The translations under genes were made by a program, and so were the position numbers. The notes under the pieces are model-generated. The model was not told the DNA's origin and ran no database searches. It was given only the letters and a program-made list of their open reading frames with translations. From Clostridiales bacterium (GTDB taxonomy: Bacteria; Bacillota; Clostridia; Christensenellales; QALW01), in the NCBI GenBank assembly GCA_015069575.1, contig SVIH01000003.1, positions 1 to 64,000 on the forward strand: 64,000 nt of DNA, read 5' to 3'. Positions 8,585-19,060 of the stretch are shown here, piece by piece; within the stretch, counting starts at the first letter, position 1, and the number at the start of each line of letters is the position of its first letter.

Positions 8585-9904
8585 ATGAAACCCCTTGTTG
8601 CCATAGTTGGCAGACCAAACGTTGGTAAATCTACTTTTTTTAATAAACTTTCAGGAAAGCGGCTTTCAATAGTTGAAGATACCCCTGGCGTTACAAGAGA
8701 CAGGCTTTATACTGATGTTACCTGGCTTGATTATACTTTTACTCTTGTTGATACCGGTGGTATCGAATTAAAAAGTGATGATGTTTTTTATAACGAAATG
8801 CTTAAACAGGCTGAAGTTGCTGTTGAAACTGCAGATGTTATCTTGTTTTTTACAGATGCACGCCAGGGTATGCTTTCTGCCGATCAGGACGTTGCCGATT
8901 ATTTAAGAAAAAAACACAATAATATTATTTTAGTTGTAAACAAGGTTGATGGACCCACTCAAGAAGACAGTGTTTATGATTTTTATTCACTTGGATTAGG
9001 TGAGCCCGAAAGTATTTCTGCCCTTAATATGATGGGCTTTGGTGACCTTTTGGACAGAATTGTTGAAAACTTTCCACACAATGCAGATGATGAAGAAGAT
9101 GACGACACTATAAAAATTGCCGTTGTAGGAAAACCAAACGCGGGAAAATCTTCCCTTGTTAATAAACTTTTAGGTGAGCAAAGGTCAATAGTTAGTAATA
9201 TTCCCGGTACTACCCGCGATGCTATTGACACACCTTTTGAACAGGACGGACAAAAGTTTGTTTTAATTGACACTGCAGGTATCCGCCGTAAAAAATCTAT
9301 TGATGATGGCACTGTTGAAAGATACAGCGTCATCCGTTCGCTTGATGCTATAAGGCGCTCGGATGTTGCGTTAATAGTTTTAGATGCTTCACAGGGTATG
9401 ACTGAACAAGACGTTAAGATTGCAGGATATGTTAAAGAACAAGGTAAAGCTGCGCTGGTTGTTGTTAATAAATGGGATCTTATTGAAAAAGATACCAACA
9501 CAAGTGAAAAATTCAAGAAAAAAATGCGTGCTGACTTAGCATTTATGGATTATGTTGATTATATATTTATATCAGCTATGACAGGACAGCGCACACATAA
9601 GATATTATCAATGGTAAAAGAGATTTATGATTCTGCCTGCAAAAGAATTTCAACAGGTATCTTAAATGACACTTTATCTGATGCTATGCAACTTAATGAG
9701 CCACCTACAAAGAACGGTAAACGCTTAAAGATTAAGTATGCTGCACAGGTTGCCGTTAAGCCTCCTACATTTATTTTGTTTGTTAATGATCAAAAGCTTA
9801 TGCATTTTTCATATAAGCGTTATTTAGAAAATAGTTTTCGAGAAGCCTTTGGATTTAGAGGCACACCGATTAACCTTATTCTTAGAGAGAAGGAGAAAGA
9901 ATAG
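8585..9904 (+). CDS. der: Ribosome assembly GTPase Der (EngA)
   Basis: A 439-residue protein with two tandem GTPase domains, the defining feature of Der. The first has GRPNVGKST, DTGG and NKVD; the second has GKPNAGKSS, DTAG and NKWD. A C-terminal KH-like domain follows (from about residue 350). It acts in late maturation of the 50S subunit. It overlaps plsY by one base (TAGTG) and follows the DUF512 gene, an arrangement seen in many Firmicutes. Confidence 0.97.
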   Translation: MKPLVAIVGRPNVGKSTFFNKLSGKRLSIVEDTPGVTRDRLYTDVTWLDYTFTLVDTGGIELKSDDVFYNEMLKQAEVAVETADVILFFTDARQGMLSADQDVADYLRKKHNNIILVVNKVDGPTQEDSVYDFYSLGLGEPESISALNMMGFGDLLDRIVENFPHNADDEEDDDTIKIAVVGKPNAGKSSLVNKLLGEQRSIVSNIPGTTRDAIDTPFEQDGQKFVLIDTAGIRRKKSIDDGTVERYSVIRSLDAIRRSDVALIVLDASQGMTEQDVKIAGYVKEQGKAALVVVNKWDLIEKDTNTSEKFKKKMRADLAFMDYVDYIFISAMTGQRTHKILSMVKEIYDSACKRISTGILNDTLSDAMQLNEPPTKNGKRLKIKYAAQVAVKPPTFILFVNDQKLMHFSYKRYLENSFREAFGFRGTPINLILREKEKE

Positions 9905-10545
9905 TGTTAGTTATAAAAATAATAATTGCAGTTATATTAGGATATTTACTTGGCAACATTTCTTGTGCAAGCATTTTATCAAAAGTATTTTTCAAAAAAG
10001 ATATCCGCACTTTAGGTAGTGGCAATGCAGGTGCAACAAATGTTTTAAGAAATTTTGGTTTAAAATACGCTGTTCCCGTTTTTTTCGGAGATGCAATAAA
10101 ATGCGCAGGTGCAGGGCTATTAGGCTGTTTAATTATTGGTAAAGGCTTTGAAAACTTTACTTTTTGGTACGGTTTTGACCAGCCATACATTTTTATTGGT
10201 GGATTAAGTGCAATTTTAGGACACAATTTCCCCATATTTATGGGCTTTAAAGGTGGAAAAGGCGTTGCCTGTTCATTAGGGCTTTTATTCCTTATGAATC
10301 CTGTTTTAGGCGCTATATTTATTTTTCTTGCGGCAATAGCAAATATTCATATCAGGCTTTATTCCCTTGTATCAATGTTAACAATGTTGCTTTCTGCAAT
10401 TATTTTTACAATCTTTGATGCAAAAGGCGAAATTTTTGAAATTCTTACACTTTGGTTTATGTTTGCATTAATGGTGTTTATGCACCGCGAAAACGTTAAA
10501 AGACTTTTTAAAGGTGAAGAAAAGAAAGTTGATATTTTCAAGTAA
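9904..10545 (+). CDS. plsY: Acyl-phosphate:glycerol-3-phosphate acyltransferase PlsY
   Basis: A 213-residue integral membrane enzyme that transfers an acyl group from acyl phosphate to glycerol 3-phosphate, the first acylation in phospholipid synthesis. The three conserved loops are visible: GSGNAGATNVLR, GHNFPIFMGFKGGKGVA and NIHIRLYSLVS. Several hydrophobic helices separate them. Start is GTG sharing its first base with the der stop. The C-terminus is charged and cytoplasmic. Confidence 0.95.
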   Translation: MLVIKIIIAVILGYLLGNISCASILSKVFFKKDIRTLGSGNAGATNVLRNFGLKYAVPVFFGDAIKCAGAGLLGCLIIGKGFENFTFWYGFDQPYIFIGGLSAILGHNFPIFMGFKGGKGVACSLGLLFLMNPVLGAIFIFLAAIANIHIRLYSLVSMLTMLLSAIIFTIFDAKGEIFEILTLWFMFALMVFMHRENVKRLFKGEEKKVDIFK

Positions 10546-10560
10546 TTTGGGGGTTCTGTA

Positions 10561-12522
10561 ATGGCTTATAATGCAAAAGATATAAAAATTCTTGAAGGTC
10601 TTGATGCAGTTCGTATGCGTCCGGGTATGTATATTGGTACAACCGGACCTGACGGTATGCATCATCTTTTATGGGAAATAGTTGATAATGCCATTGACGA
10701 GGCTGCTAATGGTTATGCTGATGAGGTTACTATTACACTTTCTGATGATAACGTTGCTTCAGTTGAAGATAACGGACGCGGTATGCCTGTTGATATACAC
10801 CCGCAGAAACAAGTTTCAGGTGTTGAAGTTATTTTTACCCAACTTCATGCAGGGGGAAAATTTGATAACAACCAATATGAATTCAGTGGCGGATTGCACG
10901 GCGTTGGCGCAAGCGTAGTTAATGCGCTTTCAGAATGGACCACTGTTGAGGTATATAAAGATTATAAAGTTTATCGCGCAGAATTTGAAAGGCAGTACAC
11001 CGAAGATAAAAAAAGCGTTATTTCCGGCGCAACAAAGATGCATTTAACAAAAACAGGTACAACAGAAAAGCACGGATCTTGCGTTTCATTCAAACCGGAC
11101 AAACTTGTTTTTGGCACTGTTACATTTAATTTTGATACTATTGCACACAGGCTTAAAGAACTTGCTTTTTTAAATGCCGGCTTAAAAATAAATCTTATTG
11201 ATACCCGTGTTGGTAAAGAAAAAGAAAAGCATTACTGCTTCCAGGGTGGTCTTAAAGATTTCGTTAAATATTCAAACGAAGGCAAGACTCCTGTCTTTGA
11301 TGAGCCTATGCTTTTTAAAGGCGAATATAACGGTATCCGCGCAGAAGCGGCTATTCAATATACAGATTCATATAACGAAAGCACTGTTTCATTTGTAAAT
11401 AATATTCCCACAAAAGAAGGTGGAACTCATGAAACAGGTTTCAGAACTGCTTTGACTAAAGTTTTAAACGATTACGCACGCAGAACTGAAGTTTTAAAGG
11501 AAAAAGATTCTAACTTTAACGGTGAAGATTTCAGAGAAGGTATGACTGCGGTTATCTCCATAAAAATGCAGAATATACAGTTTGAAGGACAGACAAAATC
11601 CAAACTTGGTTCAGTTGAAGCACGCCCTGCAGTTGAAGCGATTATTTCCGAGCAACTTGAAAAGTTCCTTGATGACCCTAAAAATCAGGCTATCGGCGCT
11701 TTGATTTTACAAAAGGCAGTTGCCGCCGCAAAGGTTCGTGAAGCAGCAAAAAAAGCTAAGGATATTGCAAGAAAGAAAAACAGCCTTGATGTTACTGCAT
11801 TAGTTGGTAAACTTGCTTCCTGTACAGGCAAAAAACCCGAACAAAACGAACTTATTATCGTTGAGGGTGATTCTGCAGGCGGTAGCGCAAAACAGGGACG
11901 CGACAGGAGATTTCAGGCTATTTTACCTTTAAGGGGTAAGCCTGCAAACAGTGAAAAAAGAAGAATTGAACAGATACTTTCAAACGAAGAATATTGTTCA
12001 CTTATTACTGCCCTTGGCACAGGTATTGACGATGATTTTGATATTTCGCTTTTAAAATATCACAAAATTATTATTTTAGCCGATGCTGACCAGGACGGCG
12101 GGCACATTCGTTCACTTTTGCTTACTTTCTTCTACAGATATATGAAGCCATTAATTACAGAAGGGCATGTGTATATCGGTACTCCGCCTCTTTACAGATT
12201 AGAAAAGAAATCAACAAAGGAACTTTTTTACTGTTATTCTGATGAAGAACGCATCGAAACTGCTCAAAAATTAGGCAGAGGTTATGAGATTCAGCGTTAC
12301 AAAGGTTTAGGTGAAATGGACCCTGAACAACTTTGGGAAACCACTATGAACCCTGAGCATCGCACATTAGTTCGCGTTACAATTGAGGATGCTTTTGAAG
12401 CTGAGCGTCTTGTTACTGTTTTAATGGGCGATAAAGTAGATGTGCGCAGGCAGTATATTATTGATAATGCCAACTTTAATAAAGTTGACGAATTTGCAAA
12501 AGATATGGGGGTGTTAAAATAA
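10561..12522 (+). CDS. parE: Type IIA topoisomerase ATPase subunit (ParE type)
   Basis: A 653-residue GHKL ATPase subunit of a type II topoisomerase. Visible motifs: EIVDNAIDEA, DNGRGMPV, GGLHGVGASVVNALS and the QTKSKLG loop lysine in the transducer domain. The TOPRIM domain follows with EGDSAGGSAKQGRDR and DADQDGGHIRSLLLT, and the C-terminal RYKGLGEMDPEQLWETTM. It lies directly upstream of the A subunit. I favour ParE because the partner lacks the GyrA box, and gyrA/gyrB usually sit by dnaA in clostridia. Gyrase cannot be fully excluded without comparing with the other pair in the genome. Confidence 0.85.
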   Translation: MAYNAKDIKILEGLDAVRMRPGMYIGTTGPDGMHHLLWEIVDNAIDEAANGYADEVTITLSDDNVASVEDNGRGMPVDIHPQKQVSGVEVIFTQLHAGGKFDNNQYEFSGGLHGVGASVVNALSEWTTVEVYKDYKVYRAEFERQYTEDKKSVISGATKMHLTKTGTTEKHGSCVSFKPDKLVFGTVTFNFDTIAHRLKELAFLNAGLKINLIDTRVGKEKEKHYCFQGGLKDFVKYSNEGKTPVFDEPMLFKGEYNGIRAEAAIQYTDSYNESTVSFVNNIPTKEGGTHETGFRTALTKVLNDYARRTEVLKEKDSNFNGEDFREGMTAVISIKMQNIQFEGQTKSKLGSVEARPAVEAIISEQLEKFLDDPKNQAIGALILQKAVAAAKVREAAKKAKDIARKKNSLDVTALVGKLASCTGKKPEQNELIIVEGDSAGGSAKQGRDRRFQAILPLRGKPANSEKRRIEQILSNEEYCSLITALGTGIDDDFDISLLKYHKIIILADADQDGGHIRSLLLTFFYRYMKPLITEGHVYIGTPPLYRLEKKSTKELFYCYSDEERIETAQKLGRGYEIQRYKGLGEMDPEQLWETTMNPEHRTLVRVTIEDAFEAERLVTVLMGDKVDVRRQYIIDNANFNKVDEFAKDMGVLK

Positions 12523-14964
12523 ATGGCAAAGAAGAATGACCAGATAATTGATAACAGCATAATTCTTTCTCAAACTATGGAAAGCGTTATGCATAATTCA
12601 ATGATTCCCTATTCTGAACACGTTATTTTAGAGCGTGCTCTCCCCCGTGTTGAAGACGGTTTAAAGCCTGTTCAAAGAAGAATTCTTTATGTTATGTACG
12701 AACAGGGTTTAACACCTGATAAGCCTTTTAAAAAGAGCGCCAACATTGTTGGTGAAACTATGGCTAAATACCATCCACATGGTGACTCATCAATATACGG
12801 CGCAATGGTTAACCTTGCACAAGATTTTGCTATGCGTGCACCTTTAGTTGACGGGCACGGTAACTTTGGTTCTATTGATGGTGACTCTGCCGCAGCTTTC
12901 CGTTATACAGAAGCAAGAATGGCACCCCTTACTTTAGAGCTTTTAAGAGATATTGAAAAAGATACTATTAAATGGACCCTTAACTTTGACGACACAAGAA
13001 AAGAACCCGAAATTTTGCCAGGTCGTTTTCCTAACCTTTTAGTAAACGGCTCAATGGGTATTGCGGTAGGACTTGCAACAAATATTCCGCCCCATAACTT
13101 AGGCGAAGTTATTGACGGTATTATTGCCCAAATTGATAATCCACGCATTACTTTAGACGAAATGATGAAGTATATCAAAGGTCCTGATTTTCCAACAGGC
13201 GCACAGATTATCAATGGCGAAGCAATAAAAGATGCTTATTTAACAGGTCGCGGCAAGTTAATAATGCGCGCAAAAACCACCATCGAAAATGCGCCTAACG
13301 GCAAAAAACTTATTGTTATAAACGAAGTTCCTTATCAGACCAATAAGGCTGAAATGCTTGTTGAAATTATGAAAATGGTCAACGAGAAAAAGGGACCCCT
13401 TTCAATGATTAGTGATATTCGCGATGAATCTGACCGCGAAGGTTTAAGAGCTGTTATTGAGGTAAGAAAAGATGGCGATATTGATAAAATTCTTCCTTAC
13501 CTTTATAAGTATTCAAATATGCAAAAGACTTTTGGTGTTAATATGGTTGCCATTGCTGATGGCAAGCCTATGCAATTAGGCTTATTGCAGATGACAAAAT
13601 ACTATATTGAATATCAAAAGGAAGTTGAAAGAAAGCGTGTTCGCCACGATCTTGAAGCTGCAAGGCAAAGAGAAGAAATTTTATCGGGCTTAATGATAGC
13701 CATTAAGAATATTGATAAAGTTATTAAGATAATACGTTCTTCCCCTAACGTTCGCACTGCAAAAGAACGTTTAAAAGAGACTTTTGCACTAACTGAAAGA
13801 CAGGCAACCGCAATTTTAGAAATGCGCTTACAGCGTTTAACAGGCCTTGAAATTGAAAATCTTGAAAAAGAATTAAAAGAAATTCGCGAACTTATTAAGG
13901 AACTTGAAAGCATACTTCAAAGCAAAACAAAACTTAACGCAGTTATTAAGAAAAATCTTCAGGATATTAAACGCAAATATAAAAACCCAAGACGCACAGA
14001 CATTATATACGGTCACACCGAAGAAACTGTTACAAAGGAAACCTTTAAAACTGTTGAAGATGCTGTTGTTTCCATTGACCGTGCAGGCTTTATCCGCAGA
14101 GTTCAGGTTAAAAATTACAATCTTTCTAACAAGGACATTCCATCATCACCTAATGATGCTCTTATATCAGTTCATCAGGTGCAAACGGATATGAACTTAT
14201 TGTTGTTCAGCAATTTAGGATTTGCTTATAATGTAAAAGTTGAAGATATTCCTGAATACAAGTGGCGCGATAAGGGTTGCGCACCGGGAAGACTTTGTGC
14301 AGGCTTTAATGATAACGAAAAAATCTTGCTTGCTATCCCCTATAAAAATGTACTACCTACCGGTAATGTAACATTTATGACCAAGGGAGGTATGATAAAG
14401 GTTTCAGCCTTAGAAGAATACGCAGTTAAGAAAAATAAATTTAATTCCATTACCCTTAAAAATGATGATGTTTTAGTGAATGTTGAATTACAACAAAAAG
14501 ATGCAACTGTTCTTTATATTACAAAGAATGGTATGAGCTTGAATATGGATACATCTGAAATCAGCGTTACAGGGCGTGTTACCGCAGGTGTTAAGGGAAT
14601 TAACTTAGACGACGGCGACTCAGTTATTTTTGCAAAGCAGATAACTGACGAGGGCGAGGTTGTTTTATTTACCGAAAAGGGTTACGCAAAGCGTGTATTT
14701 GCCTTTGATTTTGAAATCGGTTTGCGTGCAAGAAAAGGCAATAAAACTTTTGAATGGCGTAAAAACGGTTCGAACGGAACGAGTGTTTCAGGCGCAGTTT
14801 ATGTTAAGGAACCTGTTGACATACTTGCCTTGCACAAAAACGGTGATATTGAAACCTTTAACAGTGAAGATATCTTTATTGAAGCAAGGCTTTCAGCCGG
14901 TAAACCCTACGCATTAGCAGTTATGGGCGATGAAATTGAAGATATTGCACAATTTATAATGTAG
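12523..14964 (+). CDS. parC: Type IIA topoisomerase breakage-reunion subunit (ParC type)
   Basis: An 813-residue A subunit. The catalytic tyrosine is in AFRYTEARM (about residue 129), and the quinolone-pocket region reads HPHGDSSIYGAMV. The winged-helix domain, coiled coil (residues about 360-480) and a C-terminal beta-pinwheel follow. No GyrA box (QRRGGKG type) is present; the matching stretch is only GLRARKGNK. That favours ParC, a decatenase, over gyrase. The start follows the parE stop without a gap; GGGGGTG within the parE end serves as ribosome binding site. Confidence 0.85.
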   Translation: MAKKNDQIIDNSIILSQTMESVMHNSMIPYSEHVILERALPRVEDGLKPVQRRILYVMYEQGLTPDKPFKKSANIVGETMAKYHPHGDSSIYGAMVNLAQDFAMRAPLVDGHGNFGSIDGDSAAAFRYTEARMAPLTLELLRDIEKDTIKWTLNFDDTRKEPEILPGRFPNLLVNGSMGIAVGLATNIPPHNLGEVIDGIIAQIDNPRITLDEMMKYIKGPDFPTGAQIINGEAIKDAYLTGRGKLIMRAKTTIENAPNGKKLIVINEVPYQTNKAEMLVEIMKMVNEKKGPLSMISDIRDESDREGLRAVIEVRKDGDIDKILPYLYKYSNMQKTFGVNMVAIADGKPMQLGLLQMTKYYIEYQKEVERKRVRHDLEAARQREEILSGLMIAIKNIDKVIKIIRSSPNVRTAKERLKETFALTERQATAILEMRLQRLTGLEIENLEKELKEIRELIKELESILQSKTKLNAVIKKNLQDIKRKYKNPRRTDIIYGHTEETVTKETFKTVEDAVVSIDRAGFIRRVQVKNYNLSNKDIPSSPNDALISVHQVQTDMNLLLFSNLGFAYNVKVEDIPEYKWRDKGCAPGRLCAGFNDNEKILLAIPYKNVLPTGNVTFMTKGGMIKVSALEEYAVKKNKFNSITLKNDDVLVNVELQQKDATVLYITKNGMSLNMDTSEISVTGRVTAGVKGINLDDGDSVIFAKQITDEGEVVLFTEKGYAKRVFAFDFEIGLRARKGNKTFEWRKNGSNGTSVSGAVYVKEPVDILALHKNGDIETFNSEDIFIEARLSAGKPYALAVMGDEIEDIAQFIM

Positions 14965-14974
14965 TAAAAAAGAG

Positions 14975-15004
14975 AAAAAGCAGTTCGTTTGAACTGCTTT
15001 TTTT
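14975..15004. terminator. Bidirectional terminator between parC and ysxC
   Basis: Ten-bp stem AAAGCAGTTC/GAACTGCTTT with a GTTT loop, A run to the left and T run to the right, between two convergent genes. Confidence 0.85.
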
Positions 15005-15005
15005 A

Positions 15006-15596
15006 TTAATTTTCAATTTGCAACATTTCTTCAATGCGGGCTAAGATTTCTTCTTTGCCTATGCGTTTTTCAGAAGAAACAGAAATTATCTGATTAACGA
15101 TAACACCTGTTTTAACAGAGATATTTTTTAATGCTTTATGAATTTGTGAGGTGCCTATTTTATCTGCTTTTGTTGCGCCAACAATAAAAGGAATATGATA
15201 GTAGCTAAGCCATTTTATCATCTGAATATCCTGTGCGGTTGGGTCGTGTCGGATATCAAGCAAAAGAACCACGCATTTTAACTGCTTGGAAGTACTTAAA
15301 TAGCCTTCCATCAGACTTGCCCAGCGTTCCTTTTCCTTATCGCTTACTTTTGCAAAGCCGTATCCCGGAAAATCCATTAAATAAAAGCTATCATTAATTT
15401 TAAATGCGTTTATTAAAATAGTTTTGCCCGGTTTTTGACCAACGCGGGAAAGCTTATTATTATTGCAGAGCATATTGATAAAGCTTGATTTACCTACATT
15501 TGATTTGCCTGCAACAGCAATTTCGGGCAAATTTTTATCAACATATTGGTTTGCAAGGGCAAATCCATAATCATACACTGCTTTTTTAATTATCAT
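15006..15596 (-). CDS. ysxC: Ribosome biogenesis GTPase YsxC/EngB
   Basis: A 196-residue single-domain GTPase. G1 is GKSNVGKSSFIN, G3 is DFPGYGFAKV, G4 is TKAD. DFPGYG is characteristic of the EngB/YsxC family, which acts in 50S assembly. It lies 3 bases after lon on the same strand; lon-ysxC is a widespread Firmicute pair. AAGGAAAA at the lon end provides its ribosome binding site. Confidence 0.95.
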   Translation of the reverse strand: MIIKKAVYDYGFALANQYVDKNLPEIAVAGKSNVGKSSFINMLCNNNKLSRVGQKPGKTILINAFKINDSFYLMDFPGYGFAKVSDKEKERWASLMEGYLSTSKQLKCVVLLLDIRHDPTAQDIQMIKWLSYYHIPFIVGATKADKIGTSQIHKALKNISVKTGVIVNQIISVSSEKRIGKEEILARIEEMLQIEN

Positions 15597-15599
15597 TTG

Positions 15600-17909
15600 T
15601 TAATTTTCCTTTTTGAGAATATTATCCAAAACTTCGTCTACATTATCAACCGCGATATATTCAATGTTCTGCCTTACTTCCTCAGGAACATCTTCAATAT
15701 CCCTTAAATTATCTTTAGGGATTATAATGCGCCTTATTCCGCCCCTGTATGCTGCCAAAGATTTTTCTTTTAAGCCACCGATAGCAAGAACCCTTCCGCG
15801 TAATGTTATTTCGCCCGTCATGGCAGTATCACCACGAACGGCAATACCTGTTACTGCAGAAACCATAGATGTAAATAAAGTTACGCCTGCTGATGGACCG
15901 TCTTTGGGGGTTGCGCCTTCAGGAATATGAATATGAAAATCTTTTTCTTTAAAGAATTCAGGAGTAATATTCCATCTGTCAGCACGGGAACGGATAAGAG
16001 AAAATGCTGTGCGGGCAGATTCTTTCATTACATCGCCAAGTTGACCTGTTAACAGTAATTCACCGCCGCCTGAATACACAGTAACATCAATTTCCAATGT
16101 TTCACCGCCAATGCTTGTCCATGCTAAGCCTGTTGCTGAACCAACTTTGTTTTCAAGCATTATATCGTCTCTATGATATTTAGGCTTACCGATAAGTTCT
16201 TCAAGATCATTAAGCCCAACAGAAATTGCGTTCCTGCCATTTTTGACAAACTTGCACGCACATTTCCTTAAAAGTTGCCCTATCTGCCTTTCCAGAGACC
16301 TTACGCCTGCTTCACGGGTATAATTGTTTATAATATAAAGCATTGCTTCATCGCTAACTGTTACATCGCCCTTTGCCATACCGTTTTCCTTAAGTTGCTT
16401 TAACATTAAGTGGCGCTGTGCGATATGCAATTTTTCAACATCTGTATAACTTGAAAGTTCAATAATTTCCATTCTATCCCTTAATGGACCGGGGATACCT
16501 TCTAAAGAGTTGGCAGTTGTTATAAACATTACGTTGCTTAAATCGTAAGGAACTTCTAAAAAATTATCCCTGAAAGAATTGTTTTGTTCAGGGTCAAGAA
16601 CTTCAAGCATTGCAGAAGCGGGATCACCCTTATAATCTGATGCCATTTTATCAATTTCATCAAACAAAAACACAGGATTAACTGTGCCTGCCTGCTTCAT
16701 TAAAGAAATAATTCTGCCGGGCATTGCGCCAACATAGGTACGCCTGTGGCCACGGATTTCGGCTTCATCCCTTAAACCGCCAAGGCTCATACGAACAAAC
16801 TTACGGTTTACTGCTTCGGCAATAGACTTTGCAATAGAGGTTTTACCAACACCGGGAGGACCCACAAAACATATTACAGGGCCACGCATTGAGTTTGAAA
16901 GTGCGCGCACTGCAAGATATTCAATGATTCTTTCCTTAACCTTATGCATTCCATAATGGTCGCGGTCAAGAATTTCCTTTGCATTATCAAGATCAAGATT
17001 ATCTTCACTTTGTTTTTTCCAAGGCAAATCAACCAATGTTTCAATGTATGCCCTTAAGATTGAACTTTCAGGCATTGCCGGTGGCATCTTTGACATTCTT
17101 AAAAGTTCTTTTTCTGCCTTTTTGCGAACTTCTGCAGGCATTTTACTGGCTTTTATTCTTTTAGAAAGTTCATCATTAAGTGATTCATCTGTATCACCTA
17201 ACTCATGATGAATAGCCTTTATCTGTTCGTGCAGATAATAATCCCTTTGGGCTTTATCCATCTGCGTTTTAACCCTGCCACGAACGCGTTGTTCAATAGA
17301 AAGAATCTGATTTTCGTTATTTAAAAATGAGAAAAGTTTTTCTAAACGGTCAATAGGATCAAGGGCTTCAAGAAGTTCTTGCCTTTTAATCATATCATCT
17401 ACAACCGCTGCTGCAACAGTATCTGCTACAAGCCCAGGTGCACGCATTTTTCTAACTGCATTTATAACATCAACGGGTATTTTTTTGCCGTTTTTTGCAA
17501 ACATTTCAAGTTCACCAAGAACCATACGAATATGTGCTTCTGCTTCGATAAGTTCAAATTCAGAAAATTCTTCAACTTCACTTACTTCACCACAGAAATT
17601 TTCTTTATCTTCATAAAATGTTTCTACCCTGCCACGCGTTATACCCTGCGCAACTATTCTGATTCCTTCACCGGGTAAACGAAGCATTTGTTTGATTTTT
17701 GCAATTGTTCCTACTGTGAATATATCTTCACCTGTAGGATCTTTAACATTAGGATCTTTTTGGCTTACAAGCATAACAAGCGAATCTGTTGCCATTGCTT
17801 CTTCAACTGCAGAAACCGCTTTTTTGCGAACTGCTTCTACATTAACGGTCATATTTGGAAATACCACTACACCTCTAAGTGGTAATATCATCATTTTTTT
17901 AGTTGCCAT
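15600..17909 (-). CDS. lon: ATP-dependent protease Lon
   Basis: A 769-residue LonA protease. Domains in order: N-terminal substrate-binding LAN domain (residues 1-200), coiled coil, AAA+ ATPase (GPPGVGKTS around residue 350, Walker B VFLFDEIDK) and S16 protease domain. The catalytic serine is in PKDGPSAGVTLF, with the catalytic lysine further on in the GLKEKSLAAYRGG stretch. It degrades misfolded and regulatory proteins in the cytoplasm. Start ATG 17909 has AAGGAG 6 bases upstream. It forms a likely operon with the membrane protein upstream and ysxC downstream. Confidence 0.97.
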   Translation of the reverse strand: MATKKMMILPLRGVVVFPNMTVNVEAVRKKAVSAVEEAMATDSLVMLVSQKDPNVKDPTGEDIFTVGTIAKIKQMLRLPGEGIRIVAQGITRGRVETFYEDKENFCGEVSEVEEFSEFELIEAEAHIRMVLGELEMFAKNGKKIPVDVINAVRKMRAPGLVADTVAAAVVDDMIKRQELLEALDPIDRLEKLFSFLNNENQILSIEQRVRGRVKTQMDKAQRDYYLHEQIKAIHHELGDTDESLNDELSKRIKASKMPAEVRKKAEKELLRMSKMPPAMPESSILRAYIETLVDLPWKKQSEDNLDLDNAKEILDRDHYGMHKVKERIIEYLAVRALSNSMRGPVICFVGPPGVGKTSIAKSIAEAVNRKFVRMSLGGLRDEAEIRGHRRTYVGAMPGRIISLMKQAGTVNPVFLFDEIDKMASDYKGDPASAMLEVLDPEQNNSFRDNFLEVPYDLSNVMFITTANSLEGIPGPLRDRMEIIELSSYTDVEKLHIAQRHLMLKQLKENGMAKGDVTVSDEAMLYIINNYTREAGVRSLERQIGQLLRKCACKFVKNGRNAISVGLNDLEELIGKPKYHRDDIMLENKVGSATGLAWTSIGGETLEIDVTVYSGGGELLLTGQLGDVMKESARTAFSLIRSRADRWNITPEFFKEKDFHIHIPEGATPKDGPSAGVTLFTSMVSAVTGIAVRGDTAMTGEITLRGRVLAIGGLKEKSLAAYRGGIRRIIIPKDNLRDIEDVPEEVRQNIEYIAVDNVDEVLDNILKKEN

Positions 17910-17911
17910 AA

Positions 17912-18931
17912 TTACTCCTTTGGTTCAATATCGTCAGTATTATTATTGTCATTTTTATGTTGATTATTATCTTTACCGTTCATATTCATTGCTTTATTGA
18001 TCATTTCGCGTATTTTTTGTTTAATGCCTGATTGCAATTCAAGGGTAAAAAATTCAGGTATGGTATGCATCCACATATGTGCAAAAACCACAATTTCTAA
18101 AAGCGCACTGATAGCGATTAAAACAAACATCACATAAACATCTTTTGAAAGGGCTACTGCTATTGCCTGAAGTGAAACGGGCAAAATAAATCCTAATATA
18201 ATAAAAGGCGAAATATGTAACATCTGACGCCAAACATTACCTTTTAAAACTGCTTTTGTATAACCTAATGCAAACAACAATCTACATCTATTAGAAGCAA
18301 CAGCTATTGCCATATAGTGTATATACATTAAAAACCAGCATGAAAGCAGTATTACTAAAATCATAAATATTGCAAGCATTAAAATTGATGTGTATATTGC
18401 CACAGGGTTGGCTATATAAAACGATGCAAAGGCAACAAATATTCCTGAATAAATTATTGATTCTACTTCATAAATTACCCACGATGAAAAAATACTTAAA
18501 ATTAAAACTGATGGTACTTTTTTTATGGCTTGCTTAAAATATATCTCTGTTTTTTCTTTTTTATCCTGTATAAGTGACGAGCCTAAAATTATTATAAAAG
18601 CATCGAGAAAGACAATAAGCAAAATATCAATGAATTCCAGTGCGTAATCAGAAAAAGTGTGTTTTATTGCCGGTTGCGGAAACATTTTTGAAATTCCTTG
18701 CACAAACGCATCGATTGCTTCTGCATTTCCTTTTAATGCACTGTTGAAATCCACATTATCAAGCAGTGAATAATCAAGGCCTGCGCCACCATAAGCCATA
18801 TAAAAACTATAGCAATTTATAATTAAAACAGGAATGAGCACCAATAAAAGAGCCTTTTGGAAAAGACCGCCTGAATGCCTTATAAGTTCATCCATATTCT
18901 TAAATGCTTGCTTTACTGTTGTTTTGCTCAA
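17912..18931 (-). CDS. Integral membrane protein of unknown function upstream of lon
   Basis: A 339-residue protein with about six to seven hydrophobic segments: near residues 24-46, 96-125, 145-170, 185-215, 240-262 and 266-290. The soluble loop between the first two segments probably lies outside the cell. The last 30 residues are a polar, asparagine-rich tail with no hydrophobic content. I recognise no enzyme motif. The start is TTG with AGGAGG 7 bases upstream, and its stop is 2 bases from the lon start, so the two are cotranscribed. A role in membrane protein quality control is only a guess from that linkage. Confidence 0.7.
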   Translation of the reverse strand: MSKTTVKQAFKNMDELIRHSGGLFQKALLLVLIPVLIINCYSFYMAYGGAGLDYSLLDNVDFNSALKGNAEAIDAFVQGISKMFPQPAIKHTFSDYALEFIDILLIVFLDAFIIILGSSLIQDKKEKTEIYFKQAIKKVPSVLILSIFSSWVIYEVESIIYSGIFVAFASFYIANPVAIYTSILMLAIFMILVILLSCWFLMYIHYMAIAVASNRCRLLFALGYTKAVLKGNVWRQMLHISPFIILGFILPVSLQAIAVALSKDVYVMFVLIAISALLEIVVFAHMWMHTIPEFFTLELQSGIKQKIREMINKAMNMNGKDNNQHKNDNNNTDDIEPKE

Positions 18932-18980
18932 AATATTTCCTCCTGCATTTTTATGTAAAGTTTACCATTTTATTTAATAT

Positions 18981-19009
18981 ATAATACTAAAAATTTTTGA
19001 TTCTGTAAA
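18981..19009 (-). promoter_or_regulatory. Promoter of the membrane protein-lon-ysxC operon
   Basis: Reverse-strand TTTACA, 17-bp spacer, TATTAT, about 50 bases before the TTG start. Confidence 0.55.
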
Positions 19010-19060
19010 GCGTCGGGGAAACTTTCTTATTAAAATTTCACAAACATTTCTAAATATTAA

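Noticed and set aside
10561-14964. gyrB/gyrA as names for the topoisomerase pair
   Set aside because: The A subunit has no GyrA box and the pair lies after plsY, not by dnaA. ParE/ParC fits better, although only a genome-wide view is decisive.
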